Shown piece after piece: positions 18,149 to 26,452 of a stretch of DNA of 49,725 bases. The notes below the pieces were generated by a model that worked only from the letters and a program-made list of their open reading frames with translations, was not told the DNA's origin and ran no database searches. Every line of letters starts with the position of its first letter. Position 1 is the first letter of the stretch. A program made the position numbers and the translations under genes. The DNA is from Oligoflexia bacterium (GTDB lineage: Bacteria; Bdellovibrionota; Bacteriovoracia; Bacteriovoracales; Bacteriovoracaceae), in contig JADFZW010000036.1 of assembly GCA_015232355.1 (NCBI GenBank), forward strand, positions 1-49,725, read 5' to 3'.

Positions 18149-20336
18149 GTTCCTTTAGAAGATATTTAAGCAAACTTAGCGATCCAATACTTGAGTAATG
18201 ATATTTTTTTTGTAAGTTATTTAAAATACCCTCTATCTCTTTGCGATTCTTTTCACTTAAGGCAGTATTTTTTCTTTGATCAGGATCCTCCACCTCACTC
18301 ATATAGAACACTAGATTTTTAGCAATATTTAGTATTACTTTCTTTTGTTCTTCTCTAAAAGATTCTTTCAATGTTCTCACAATATCTGCAAACACATCGG
18401 TATAAACTATTTTTTTATTTGGATGATCAAGAGAATAGGCACCCAGAGTAGTTAACATATGTGATCTGAAACTTTCAGGCACTTCTTTTAATTTAATATT
18501 ATTTTCGAACTCTTTAATTAAGTACATATCAACATCTTCATAGCGACCGGTGATACTACTTTTCATCTTTTCACCCTTAATTAAAGATGTAATATTTTGC
18601 ACGTATCTTGCAATATAACTCTCATAGGAACGATCATCAACTAAGCTTAGTGAATCACGTAAGTGTTGATCAAAGATATCCAATTCATAATCTTTTAGTA
18701 ACTCTAAAAATCTCGATGGATTGGTGTAATCTCCCTGAGGAGCGATATTTAAAAAGTCATACTCATTTTTTCGTTCGATAAATTTAGTTAAGAAATCTAG
18801 AATCTCCACAAAAGAAACGATTTTATGTTTACCAGAAATTTCATAAAGAATTTGCTTTATTTCACGTGGAGAGACTCCAAACTTACCCTCGTAGATATTC
18901 TCATTCTCAAATTCCCTTGTAATCTCTCGAATACTTACTTTAACAATCTTTCTCTCCTCTGAGTCTAGACGATCAGGAACAACTTCTCGTGCTAATAGTA
19001 GTGCCTTTTCTAGTGGTGAAAGTGCTGGAGCAATCTCTGATAATTTTCTATCTTTAAAATTTTTAGCAAGAGATGGTCTAAGTCTGGTCATCACCGCCCA
19101 ATAACAAAGTGTCTCTAGTGCCTGCGGTTCGAAGATTGCTTTATTTTTTAAAGCATTTAATTGTTCAAAATAAATTTTCATCTCTTCATCTGCATTTAAT
19201 AGATATGGCACTTTAATAAAGTTAAATCTTCCTCTGAAAGAGTAAAAATCTGGATGTTGTTTAAATGCTGAGAGGTGAATCTCATTGGAAGTTCCAATAA
19301 AAAATATATCTAATTCGGTTAAAATTCCTTGCATGTTTATGGTTTTAGATTCCATTGACATGATTAAATATTTAAAGGCATCTAGTGGACGCTTTAGTAA
19401 GTCAGAAAATTCTAAGACACCTCTGTTGGCCATAACGTTTTCGCCTTGGACACTAAAGAGATTAAGTGATTGCAAACTTGGAGGTAAGCTTGCTAGTCTA
19501 CGATCCATAGTTATCTGATGCATTCTCAAATCAACATGTAATTGTGGTTCAATAGTTACTGCTCCCACAGAATAGCGCTTACTAATTAAGAAGCGCTCTA
19601 CTCTTATGTGTTTTAATACTTCAGCGTAATCTCCTTGATAACTTTTTAATAGGGCATCAAAGATCATTCTATTTCTTTTACAAATATCTCCTGTATAGAG
19701 ATATGATTTTTTAATCATATCTAAGTCAGCAGGATGATCGGCAAGCAAGCGATCCAACATTTTTTGACGATGGTCTAGTGGAATTAAAAGTAGCGGATGA
19801 TCTCGCAATTCTGAAGTTAAAATTGAACTTATCTCTTTATCTTCGAGGTGAGCATAACTTTTCAAAACACTCTCTTTAGCTTGTTTACTTCCAAGACCTA
19901 GCGTTCCCTTTACAAATGAATCTATAGGAAAAATCCAACTAAAGGTATAAAGTGCGCCAACATTAGTTTTAGAGTAATCTTCTGCTCCCTCCATTAATTT
20001 TCTAACGATACTGGTTTTGGCCGAACCATTTGGTCCTACTAATAATAAAAATTTATTATTAAATCCCTCCTCTATGAAATTTTGTAAATTACGATATATT
20101 TGTTCCTCGACTCTACTCTGGCCATAGACTGCAGTAGAACTATTGGAACTTCTTAAGAAGAGACAAAAGTGCCCATTCTCATCTCTTCCGAAATAATCAA
20201 ACATATCCTTTAAATATTTACAAGTTGGTCGGCACTGATCTCTGGGTTTTCTCTCCACTATATCTAGATATTCATCAAAAGATAAAATTTCATTGAAGGC
20301 TTCTTGATCTTTGTTTGCTTTTTGGATCCATTCCAT
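18141..20336 (-). CDS. prkA: PrkA-type AAA+ serine protein kinase
   Basis: N-terminal PrkA AAA domain: the conserved start FDEYLDIVERKPRDQCRPT, then YLKDMFDYFGRDENG, Walker A LLLVGPNGSAKTSIV (residues about 102-116), and a Walker B region in NRGVLEFSDLLKRPL with the following sensor-like FIGTSNEIHLSAF. The C-terminal half has the PrkA kinase-like domain (FEVEN-type FENENIYEGKFGVSPREIKQIL). In other bacteria (B. subtilis PrkA, E. coli YeaG) it acts in stress and sporulation. It has 731 aa, longer than YeaG. The usual neighbours yeaH and spoVR are absent here. RBS GGGGA 8 nt before ATG. Confidence 0.92.
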   Translation of the reverse strand: MEWIQKANKDQEAFNEILSFDEYLDIVERKPRDQCRPTCKYLKDMFDYFGRDENGHFCLFLRSSNSSTAVYGQSRVEEQIYRNLQNFIEEGFNNKFLLLVGPNGSAKTSIVRKLMEGAEDYSKTNVGALYTFSWIFPIDSFVKGTLGLGSKQAKESVLKSYAHLEDKEISSILTSELRDHPLLLIPLDHRQKMLDRLLADHPADLDMIKKSYLYTGDICKRNRMIFDALLKSYQGDYAEVLKHIRVERFLISKRYSVGAVTIEPQLHVDLRMHQITMDRRLASLPPSLQSLNLFSVQGENVMANRGVLEFSDLLKRPLDAFKYLIMSMESKTINMQGILTELDIFFIGTSNEIHLSAFKQHPDFYSFRGRFNFIKVPYLLNADEEMKIYFEQLNALKNKAIFEPQALETLCYWAVMTRLRPSLAKNFKDRKLSEIAPALSPLEKALLLAREVVPDRLDSEERKIVKVSIREITREFENENIYEGKFGVSPREIKQILYEISGKHKIVSFVEILDFLTKFIERKNEYDFLNIAPQGDYTNPSRFLELLKDYELDIFDQHLRDSLSLVDDRSYESYIARYVQNITSLIKGEKMKSSITGRYEDVDMYLIKEFENNIKLKEVPESFRSHMLTTLGAYSLDHPNKKIVYTDVFADIVRTLKESFREEQKKVILNIAKNLVFYMSEVEDPDQRKNTALSEKNRKEIEGILNNLQKKYHYSSIGSLSLLKYLLKERY

Positions 20337-20538
20337 GAAAGTCCCCTTAATTTTATTAATTTTAAATATTTTATTTAAATAAATATTTTATTTATATTAT
20401 ATGCTTGATCTATCGATTATCAAAGGGATGGCAATCATGGCAACTATAGTAACCATATTTGACAATACGACTCAACTTAAGCAATTTAAGATTGCCAATG
20501 TGGACTCTTTTGATTTTATCTGATATTAATCGTCTGGT

Positions 20539-21792
20539 ATGATCTCAGCAACACCAACAACTCCAGCAACACCTGTAACTCCTATAAAAAAAATCTGTGG
20601 TAGTGATAACTCATTTACCTTTATCTTCAATGTAGAAAAAGATCATCACGGCCTACGTCTAGATCAATTTATTAAAAGATTTATGGGACACAAAACATCA
20701 AGAGAATTTATCAAAAAGAAGATTAAAAGAGGTCACATCATAATCGAAGCTTCGCTAAAAGCTTCGTTAAAAGCTTCTAGAATGCATCAGCAATCACATT
20801 TTAAACAAACTTTTAAGGCCAGCTCAACTGTATTATCTAACGATCAAGTGAAGATGACTATTTTTCCAAGCGACTCATTGTATGAACTCGAGTACGAACA
20901 CTGGTTTAATAAAAATATCACAATCGATACTAAACCACTGACCATTCATGAAGATGATAATATTATAGTGACCTGCAAGCCGCCCTTTATGGCCACATAT
21001 CCGACCGGACGTCACTCCTTTAATTGCGTAACTGTTTACTATGAAAACCAACTTAAACAAAATCTACACAGCATCCATCGTCTAGATCGTGAAACCTCTG
21101 GCATCTTAATTTTAGGGAAAAATCCCCGAGTCTCTCACGCACTCTCATTTTGTTTTGAACATTCACTTGTAAAAAAGTGCTATTTTTTAATCGCTAAAAT
21201 AAAAATAAAAGATATAAATCAAAGCATAGGAAACACTCCAATCAAATCACTCAAATCACTCTTTCCATTAATCGCAGAAGAGCGAATCGGGCGCTCCTCT
21301 TCTCGAATGTTGATGGAAACATATCCTAAAGATAGCAGCGAAGGTAAAGAGGCCAAAACCATCTTTAAATTTATTGATCAAATAGAAAACTATATTCTAC
21401 TCTTGGCCTATCCCCAAACTGGTCGTCAACATCAAATCAGAGTACATGCAGCAGCTCATGGATTTCCTCTCGTGGGCGATAAGATTTATGGTGGTAACTC
21501 CTCTCTATTTCTTCGTTACAAAGATAAAGTCACAACTACAGAGGATTATCTTGAAATGGAGCTGCCAAGACAAGCATTGCACGCTATCGCGCTCAACTTT
21601 CCCTACAATCCACACTTAAATCTCTCCGCACTCCCGCCCGCTGAAAAAAATAGTAAAAATATTAAAAACATCTTGAGCAATACTAAAAGAGTCACCTATA
21701 TCACTCCTCTTCCTACAGACTTAAGAGATTGGATGTTAGAAAAAAAAATTGATCTCAATCTAGTAGCTCAACAAATTAATTTCGAGCTATAA
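20539..21792 (+). CDS. RluD/RluA-family pseudouridine synthase
   Basis: An S4-like RNA-binding segment (LRLDQFIKRFMGHKTSREFI, residues about 35-70) precedes the pseudouridine synthase domain. The family motif IHRLDRETSGILILGKN holds the catalytic Asp183. Other family blocks are TGRQHQIRVHAAAHGFPLVGD and the PRQALHAIALNFPYNP end. It isomerises uridine in large-subunit rRNA or tRNA; the exact target is not decidable. Unusual: a Ser/Lys-rich insert in the S4 region made by a short DNA repeat (SLKASLKAS), and a long C-terminal tail. The start has no convincing RBS. Confidence 0.9.
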   Translation: MISATPTTPATPVTPIKKICGSDNSFTFIFNVEKDHHGLRLDQFIKRFMGHKTSREFIKKKIKRGHIIIEASLKASLKASRMHQQSHFKQTFKASSTVLSNDQVKMTIFPSDSLYELEYEHWFNKNITIDTKPLTIHEDDNIIVTCKPPFMATYPTGRHSFNCVTVYYENQLKQNLHSIHRLDRETSGILILGKNPRVSHALSFCFEHSLVKKCYFLIAKIKIKDINQSIGNTPIKSLKSLFPLIAEERIGRSSSRMLMETYPKDSSEGKEAKTIFKFIDQIENYILLLAYPQTGRQHQIRVHAAAHGFPLVGDKIYGGNSSLFLRYKDKVTTTEDYLEMELPRQALHAIALNFPYNPHLNLSALPPAEKNSKNIKNILSNTKRVTYITPLPTDLRDWMLEKKIDLNLVAQQINFEL

Positions 21793-21814
21793 TAAGAAAA
21801 GGAGGGACATATGT

Positions 21815-22525
21815 ATGCAAATGAAAAAATCATTACAAAAAGAATTTAGTAATTTTAGAATTGATCTTAGAATTTTGAAAAATTTACTACTCAGTACTTT
21901 AATTTTGGGATTAGGATTAAATTTTGGATTAAGCTCAAATTTTTCAACTTATGCAGAAACTGCCATAAAGTTTACAAATGAAAAAGAAGATTGTTCAACT
22001 ATAGAAAAACAACTTCAAATGGCCAAGAAGGCTTCTCTTACTGCCTGCCAATGGATTGCTGAATTGGGAGCTGGTTCTAGAGATGATGCAAATTCTGGAT
22101 TTGGAAAAATTGCAGCGGCAAGATTTTGTGATGGAAATTATGTTTACATAACAGAATATATTCCGAATCTAACAGCAACATCTCATTCAAATTACAAATA
22201 CATGCTCTTACACCCAGTAAAACCTGGTTTAGAAAAAGACATGAGTACAGTTCATAAAGTATTTGCTAGTGATTACCATGTTCCTGAGCAAACAAACTTT
22301 GCTGCCTCCTTAAATGAAGGTAAGGGATGTTGGTTTCCATACTATTGGACAAAACCAGGAGATACCGCTCCAAGCGAAAAAATCTCATTCGCTGTTAGAT
22401 GCACAGATAAAATAACAAAGAAACCAATGATAGCAACTGCCGGTGTACATGCACCTCACACTCTATATAAATCTCTCAATCCTCCAGAATGTGCAGGTAC
22501 TGACAATAAGTGGCCATATAAATAA
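21815..22525 (+). CDS. Exported stand-alone sCache_2-like sensor domain protein
   Basis: Signal peptide to about residue 47 (FSTYAETA). The mature part resembles the small-molecule-binding sCache_2 domain found outside chemoreceptors: GNYVYITEYI, a LLHPVKPGLEKDM segment (cf. HP..PELEGK), and KGCWFPYYWTKPG (cf. GGGFV.Y.WPKPG). Unlike chemoreceptors it has no membrane helix and no signalling domain. It may be a periplasmic binding protein that presents a ligand to a partner. RBS AAGGAGG. The ATG at 21811, in another frame, gives only 12 codons and is ignored. It follows the pseudouridine synthase gene after 22 nt. Confidence 0.68.
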   Translation: MQMKKSLQKEFSNFRIDLRILKNLLLSTLILGLGLNFGLSSNFSTYAETAIKFTNEKEDCSTIEKQLQMAKKASLTACQWIAELGAGSRDDANSGFGKIAAARFCDGNYVYITEYIPNLTATSHSNYKYMLLHPVKPGLEKDMSTVHKVFASDYHVPEQTNFAASLNEGKGCWFPYYWTKPGDTAPSEKISFAVRCTDKITKKPMIATAGVHAPHTLYKSLNPPECAGTDNKWPYK

Positions 22526-22552
22526 AATATAATAGAATAGAATAAAGATTTA

Positions 22553-23086
22553 CTAGCGAAGACAAGCCTTTTTAGTAGTGATCACACCAATAACTTGTCC
22601 AAGATCTAAAGGAAGGTTGTTCTCAATATTAACCATTTCAGTTATATCAGCAAATTTCAAGCTAACATAATTATCAACATCAGTAATACTATAGCAGCGG
22701 TAATCAACACTTACATCTGTATAAACACAAACTTGGTTTAAATCAAAGACTGTCAGATCTTTAAATATAAGTGATTTTATAGATGATAACTTAATTGATT
22801 CTAAGTTATCCATAGACAAATATCTAATAGGCACTCTGCTTGTAATAGCAGGGGATATTCTATCTCTAATAAGAGAAAAATATTTTTTGTTGATGATTAT
22901 AATTACAGTCTCTTCTCCCTTATTCCTCTTAAATTCCTCTTTAGCAATTAAATTGGAATTAATCGTATTTCCACCATGAGCAAGAATAGCAGCACGAATA
23001 CCTACACACGCATCACTTGTTTCTGCCAAAAGAATCATTGGATAAATACCAATCAACAAGCACAACAAAAAACACCATCTCATCAT
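22553..23086 (-). CDS. Small secreted protein of unknown function
   Basis: A clear signal peptide (MMRWCFLLCLLIGIY, cleaved near LLAET) and a 155-aa mature part with four spaced cysteines plus a C-terminal one (Cys in KKACLR), suggesting disulfides. The middle is beta-like (EETVIIIINKKYFSLI). RBS GAGAGG 6 nt before ATG. It follows the HTH regulator gene on the same strand by 29 nt, so regulator and secreted protein probably form one operon. No family was recognised. Confidence 0.62.
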   Translation of the reverse strand: MMRWCFLLCLLIGIYPMILLAETSDACVGIRAAILAHGGNTINSNLIAKEEFKRNKGEETVIIIINKKYFSLIRDRISPAITSRVPIRYLSMDNLESIKLSSIKSLIFKDLTVFDLNQVCVYTDVSVDYRCYSITDVDNYVSLKFADITEMVNIENNLPLDLGQVIGVITTKKACLR

Positions 23087-23115
23087 ATTTAACCTCTCAA
23101 ATCAAACTACAAATT

Positions 23116-23916
23116 CTATAAATCCAGTGTGTCCACTACTTCAAAAAAGAAGACAGGTAGATCACCTTTGTTTTCTTCATTGAATATCAACTCACGAATA
23201 TCCCTATATGCCGAAGCCGCAACTTCACAAACTCTTATATAAGTTTCTTTATTAACAGACTCAGATAAATTTGCAAACACTTTTCCAGGAATATCTTTTT
23301 CATTAAGAGTGAATCGAAGTAGCTCTGAAATATGGCCTATTAACACCTCTTGTGGAATAACAAATACAGATTTTCGAGATGCATGATATTTTCCATCTTC
23401 CTCTTTAAATTCTAAATATCCCTCCTCATACAACTCATTTAATGCATTCACTCCTATCATTCCAAATAACTGCACAACCTTTTCTTTTGTAACTCCGGCC
23501 CTGTTCGCTGCTAATTTATAAACAAAATAATTTTCACGCTTCCGAAGAAACTCTTCTAACTCACTCTCTTTAGCATCACTGATCATTGTTCCAAATTTAC
23601 CAATTCTCTCTAATGGATCAAGAATAAATTGTTTCCCTTGAAATCTCTTTTTCAACTTATCAATATCTCTCTCTTTCAATAAATATGAGAGCAATTTAAA
23701 AACAGTGTGATCACTCGGTCCCTTTTTAAGTTCAAGAAGAACAATTCTTCGTAAAGTCGAAACTGAAACTCCACACTTCATTCCAAGCGAATTGAGCGTT
23801 TGATTGCGATACTTATCAAGATACTCCTCAATGAGTACCTTCAGCTCTTTAATCAAAAGCAATTCGTTTTCTAGGCCAATGTTAATATTATCAGTACTAA
23901 TAGACACACCCCCCAA
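23116..23916 (-). CDS. Helix-turn-helix DNA-binding regulator
   Basis: Residues about 38-75 have a Cro/C1-like helix-turn-helix (LNSLGMKCGVSVSTLRRIVL), followed by helices and a winged-helix-like second region (VQLFGMIGVNALNELYEEGY). The C-terminus is helical. Acidic-hydrophobic profile and size suit a one-component regulator. The family was not identified. The start is uncertain: TTG at 23916 gives the full length, GTG at 23907 lies just after a G-run. It is followed by the small secreted protein gene, its likely target or partner. Confidence 0.66.
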   Translation of the reverse strand: MGGVSISTDNINIGLENELLLIKELKVLIEEYLDKYRNQTLNSLGMKCGVSVSTLRRIVLLELKKGPSDHTVFKLLSYLLKERDIDKLKKRFQGKQFILDPLERIGKFGTMISDAKESELEEFLRKRENYFVYKLAANRAGVTKEKVVQLFGMIGVNALNELYEEGYLEFKEEDGKYHASRKSVFVIPQEVLIGHISELLRFTLNEKDIPGKVFANLSESVNKETYIRVCEVAASAYRDIRELIFNEENKGDLPVFFFEVVDTLDL

Positions 23917-24157
23917 GTAATCTGAAAATATTTTTTTTCAGATACCACCATATTTATTGTATTGAACAAAATAAAATGTGCTTTGACAATCATACAATTA
24001 AATTAAAAATACTTAACTTTTTATGTCTTCTTTAGTTGGCGGCCAAACAAAATAAATAAAAACTATTTTCACTCTTAATTATTCATATTCATTAACACAA
24101 AAAATAAATTCCCTCTGCTTTGAAAGTCACACCCGTGGTCATGGTAAAATTATAAAT

Positions 24158-24193
24158 AAGATTGAATTTAAGATTGAATTTAGGATTAAGTTT
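24158..24193 (+). repeat. 12-nt tandem repeat before the CpaF gene
   Basis: AAGATTGAATTT twice perfectly and a degenerate third copy. It lies 22 nt before the cpaF start and just before its RBS. The 300-nt gap 23917-24215 otherwise holds a TTGACA at 23983 without a good -10. Confidence 0.85.
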
Positions 24194-24215
24194 TTAAAAT
24201 ATCAGGGGGTATCAG

Positions 24216-25340
24216 ATGTCTAAAAGAAATGTTGCTTCCGTCTTTGAAGATGCAATATATCGGTTCCTTGGACCGATCAAAGATCTATTGGAGAATGAAA
24301 AAGTAACAGAGATTATGATCAACGGCCCCTCTGAAATTTATGTTGAAAAGGGCGGATTGATCTATCACACCAACAATCACTTTTCAGGTGAAGATTCTCT
24401 CACCGCTGCAATAAAAGCTGTGGCCCAATCCGTTGGAAAAGTATTTGATACCGACAACCCAATTTTAGACGCACGCTTGCCTGATGGGGCCAGAATTTGC
24501 GTTGTTGCACCACCAATGGCCCGTCAAGGTACAACCATCTCCATAAGAAAATTTTCTAAGAATAGACTAACTTTAAAAGATTTAATTGCTTTAAAATCTA
24601 TCTCTCATGATGCCGCAAGATTTTTAGATATTTGTGTTTACCTAGGTAAAAATATTATTGTCTCTGGTGGAACTGGCTCTGGAAAAACTTCAGTGCTTGG
24701 ATTACTGGCCGCCAGAATACCTAAAAATCAACGTCTAGTTGTTATTGAAGATTCCAGTGAATTACAAATTCGTAATAATCATGTGGTCTCTTTTGAGACC
24801 AGACATTCAGATCCCATGAATGATGTTGGTGCAATAACCATTAGAGATTTAGTACGATCTTCAATGAGATTGCGTCCTGATAGAATTGTGGTGGGAGAGG
24901 TCAGAGGAGAGGAGGCATTAGATCTTATCAACGTAATGAACACTGGACATAATGGCAGTATGGGTACTGTTCATGCTAACAAACCACAAGAGGTTTGTAC
25001 TCGTCTAGAAACTTTAAGTTTAATTGGCGACACTAAAATTCCTGCCGATGCCATAAGAAAAATGGTGGCCTCAGCAATGCAAATTATCGTTCAATGCTCT
25101 CGTTATCCCGACGGCAGTAGAAAAATAAGTCACATTACTGAGTGTCTTGGCATCGATCGCTATGGAAGATACATTTGTAAAGATATTTATCGTTTTGTAC
25201 AGCTTGACAAGGACTCTGAAACTGGTCGTATTGAAGGTGAACTAATTGCTTGTGGAAATCTCCCCTCTTTCTTCGAAGAGATTGCTGTAAACAAACTCCC
25301 CTTTCCTAAATCTAAATTCCTTCGTCCTGAACTAAAGTAG
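24216..25340 (+). CDS. cpaF: CpaF/TadA-type secretion ATPase, orphan
   Basis: A VirB11-like ATPase. VTEIMINGPSEIYVEKGGLI is the CpaF N-domain signature. The ATPase domain has Walker A IVSGGTGSGKTSVL (about residues 149-162), the Asp-box VVIEDSSELQI, Walker B RPDRIVVGEVRG with the HANKPQEVCTRLE His box, GTVHANKP. In Tad (tight adherence) systems CpaF powers pilus assembly. No other tad, pilin or secretion gene lies near, so it must serve a system encoded elsewhere. RBS AGGGGG. 374 aa, slightly short of CpaF because the extended N-terminus is missing. A weak A/T hairpin follows. Confidence 0.93.
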   Translation: MSKRNVASVFEDAIYRFLGPIKDLLENEKVTEIMINGPSEIYVEKGGLIYHTNNHFSGEDSLTAAIKAVAQSVGKVFDTDNPILDARLPDGARICVVAPPMARQGTTISIRKFSKNRLTLKDLIALKSISHDAARFLDICVYLGKNIIVSGGTGSGKTSVLGLLAARIPKNQRLVVIEDSSELQIRNNHVVSFETRHSDPMNDVGAITIRDLVRSSMRLRPDRIVVGEVRGEEALDLINVMNTGHNGSMGTVHANKPQEVCTRLETLSLIGDTKIPADAIRKMVASAMQIIVQCSRYPDGSRKISHITECLGIDRYGRYICKDIYRFVQLDKDSETGRIEGELIACGNLPSFFEEIAVNKLPFPKSKFLRPELK

Positions 25341-25400
25341 TTCCAAATTAAAGTAATTGACAAAGTATAAATAAGAAAATAAAGAGAGATCTACTTTTTT

Positions 25401-25421
25401 AAAGATAAAACATTTATCTTT
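25401..25421 (+). terminator. A/T-only hairpin downstream of cpaF
   Basis: AAAGATAAA and TTTATCTTT with a 3-nt loop, followed by TATCTTTATTATC and a run of eight T. Weak stem, but well placed between cpaF and the next gene. Confidence 0.45.
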
Positions 25422-25466
25422 TATCTTTATTATCTTTTTTTTCAATTTTTACTTTAGGAGATATCA

Positions 25467-26435
25467 ATGAACAAATTTTTTTCCACTTTCCTAGTGATGA
25501 CACTTGCTCTACTAATTAGCACTATCACTTCAATTACCACAAACGCACTTCGTGCAGAAAATAACAACCCTGATGAATTTCTAACTGAAACAAGAATTAT
25601 CAAAGCAAAAAGCGCTACTGATAGTAAAGATCTAAAGCTCTTTTTAGGTGATGGTCGTATCGCCAATATTATAGCTCCTTCAGAGGAAACCATTGCAACT
25701 ATCAATCAAGCTATTAAAAACAAAAGCACTCTTCAATTCGTATTAAAAGAAAATACTTTCCAAGTTGTCTCTTTCGAACCTATCAAATTATCAGCTGAAG
25801 AAAAAATAGAAGCATTAGAAAGCACTACAAATTTCCTTCGATCAACTATCGCCCCCAATAATAACAAATACAATAATTATGGTTATGAAACAGCAGTTAG
25901 CAGGGCCAGGATGGAACAACTATTTAGAAGTCAACACGAGGATTTCAGAGGATCAAGAATATTTATCAGAAGAAATCCTTCTCAATGTTTTCGTCGTGCC
26001 CATGTTTGGTCCTTCGAAATGGAAATGGATTATAGTGTAATATCTGGAAAATTCTTTTTAATGTATGGTGAGCTTTGCCAAGATCAATGGTGGTTCCACG
26101 TAACTCCATACGTAGTTTTAAGTGAAAATGGTAGAAACATTCCTATGGCCATGGATAAAGAGTATTTAGACTATCCTAAAGATGTACACTCTTGGTCTAA
26201 AGAATTTGTAAATATCGGCAATGGTCGTTGTAGAATGTTAGAATACAATCAGTACAATACATATTTAAGAGAGAAATCAAATGCTTGTTGCCACATTATA
26301 AAAACAACTCGTTTCTACTTCTATCCAGATGATATGGAAGCTGCAAGTAACAGTTCAAACAATAATATTACTGGCTGGACAAATTTAAATAATGCTTACA
26401 GTGAATATTACCCAACAAGTGGTAGAAGATACTAA
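25467..26435 (+). CDS. Secreted protein-glutaminase-like deamidase
   Basis: A signal peptide (residues about 1-30, ALRAEN) and a pro-region lead to a domain resembling Chryseobacterium protein glutaminase. Candidate triad: Cys174 in PSQCFRRAHVWSFEME, His211 in WWFHVTPYVV, and Asp230 in AMDKEYLDYP. Spacings of 37 and 19 residues are close to those known for the family (Cys-His-Asp). The pro-region (about residues 30-150) would keep the enzyme inactive until cut, as in the known zymogen. It would turn protein Gln side chains to Glu, outside the cell or in a host or prey. Further paired cysteines suggest disulfides. RBS TAGGAG. Family assignment is by motif and spacing only. Confidence 0.75.
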   Translation: MNKFFSTFLVMTLALLISTITSITTNALRAENNNPDEFLTETRIIKAKSATDSKDLKLFLGDGRIANIIAPSEETIATINQAIKNKSTLQFVLKENTFQVVSFEPIKLSAEEKIEALESTTNFLRSTIAPNNNKYNNYGYETAVSRARMEQLFRSQHEDFRGSRIFIRRNPSQCFRRAHVWSFEMEMDYSVISGKFFLMYGELCQDQWWFHVTPYVVLSENGRNIPMAMDKEYLDYPKDVHSWSKEFVNIGNGRCRMLEYNQYNTYLREKSNACCHIIKTTRFYFYPDDMEAASNSSNNNITGWTNLNNAYSEYYPTSGRRY

Positions 26436-26452
26436 TCTTTAGTCTGTTCAAC

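Noticed and set aside
23983..23988. Perfect TTGACA as cpaF promoter
   Set aside because: No acceptable -10 at 16-18 nt; too weak to list as a promoter.
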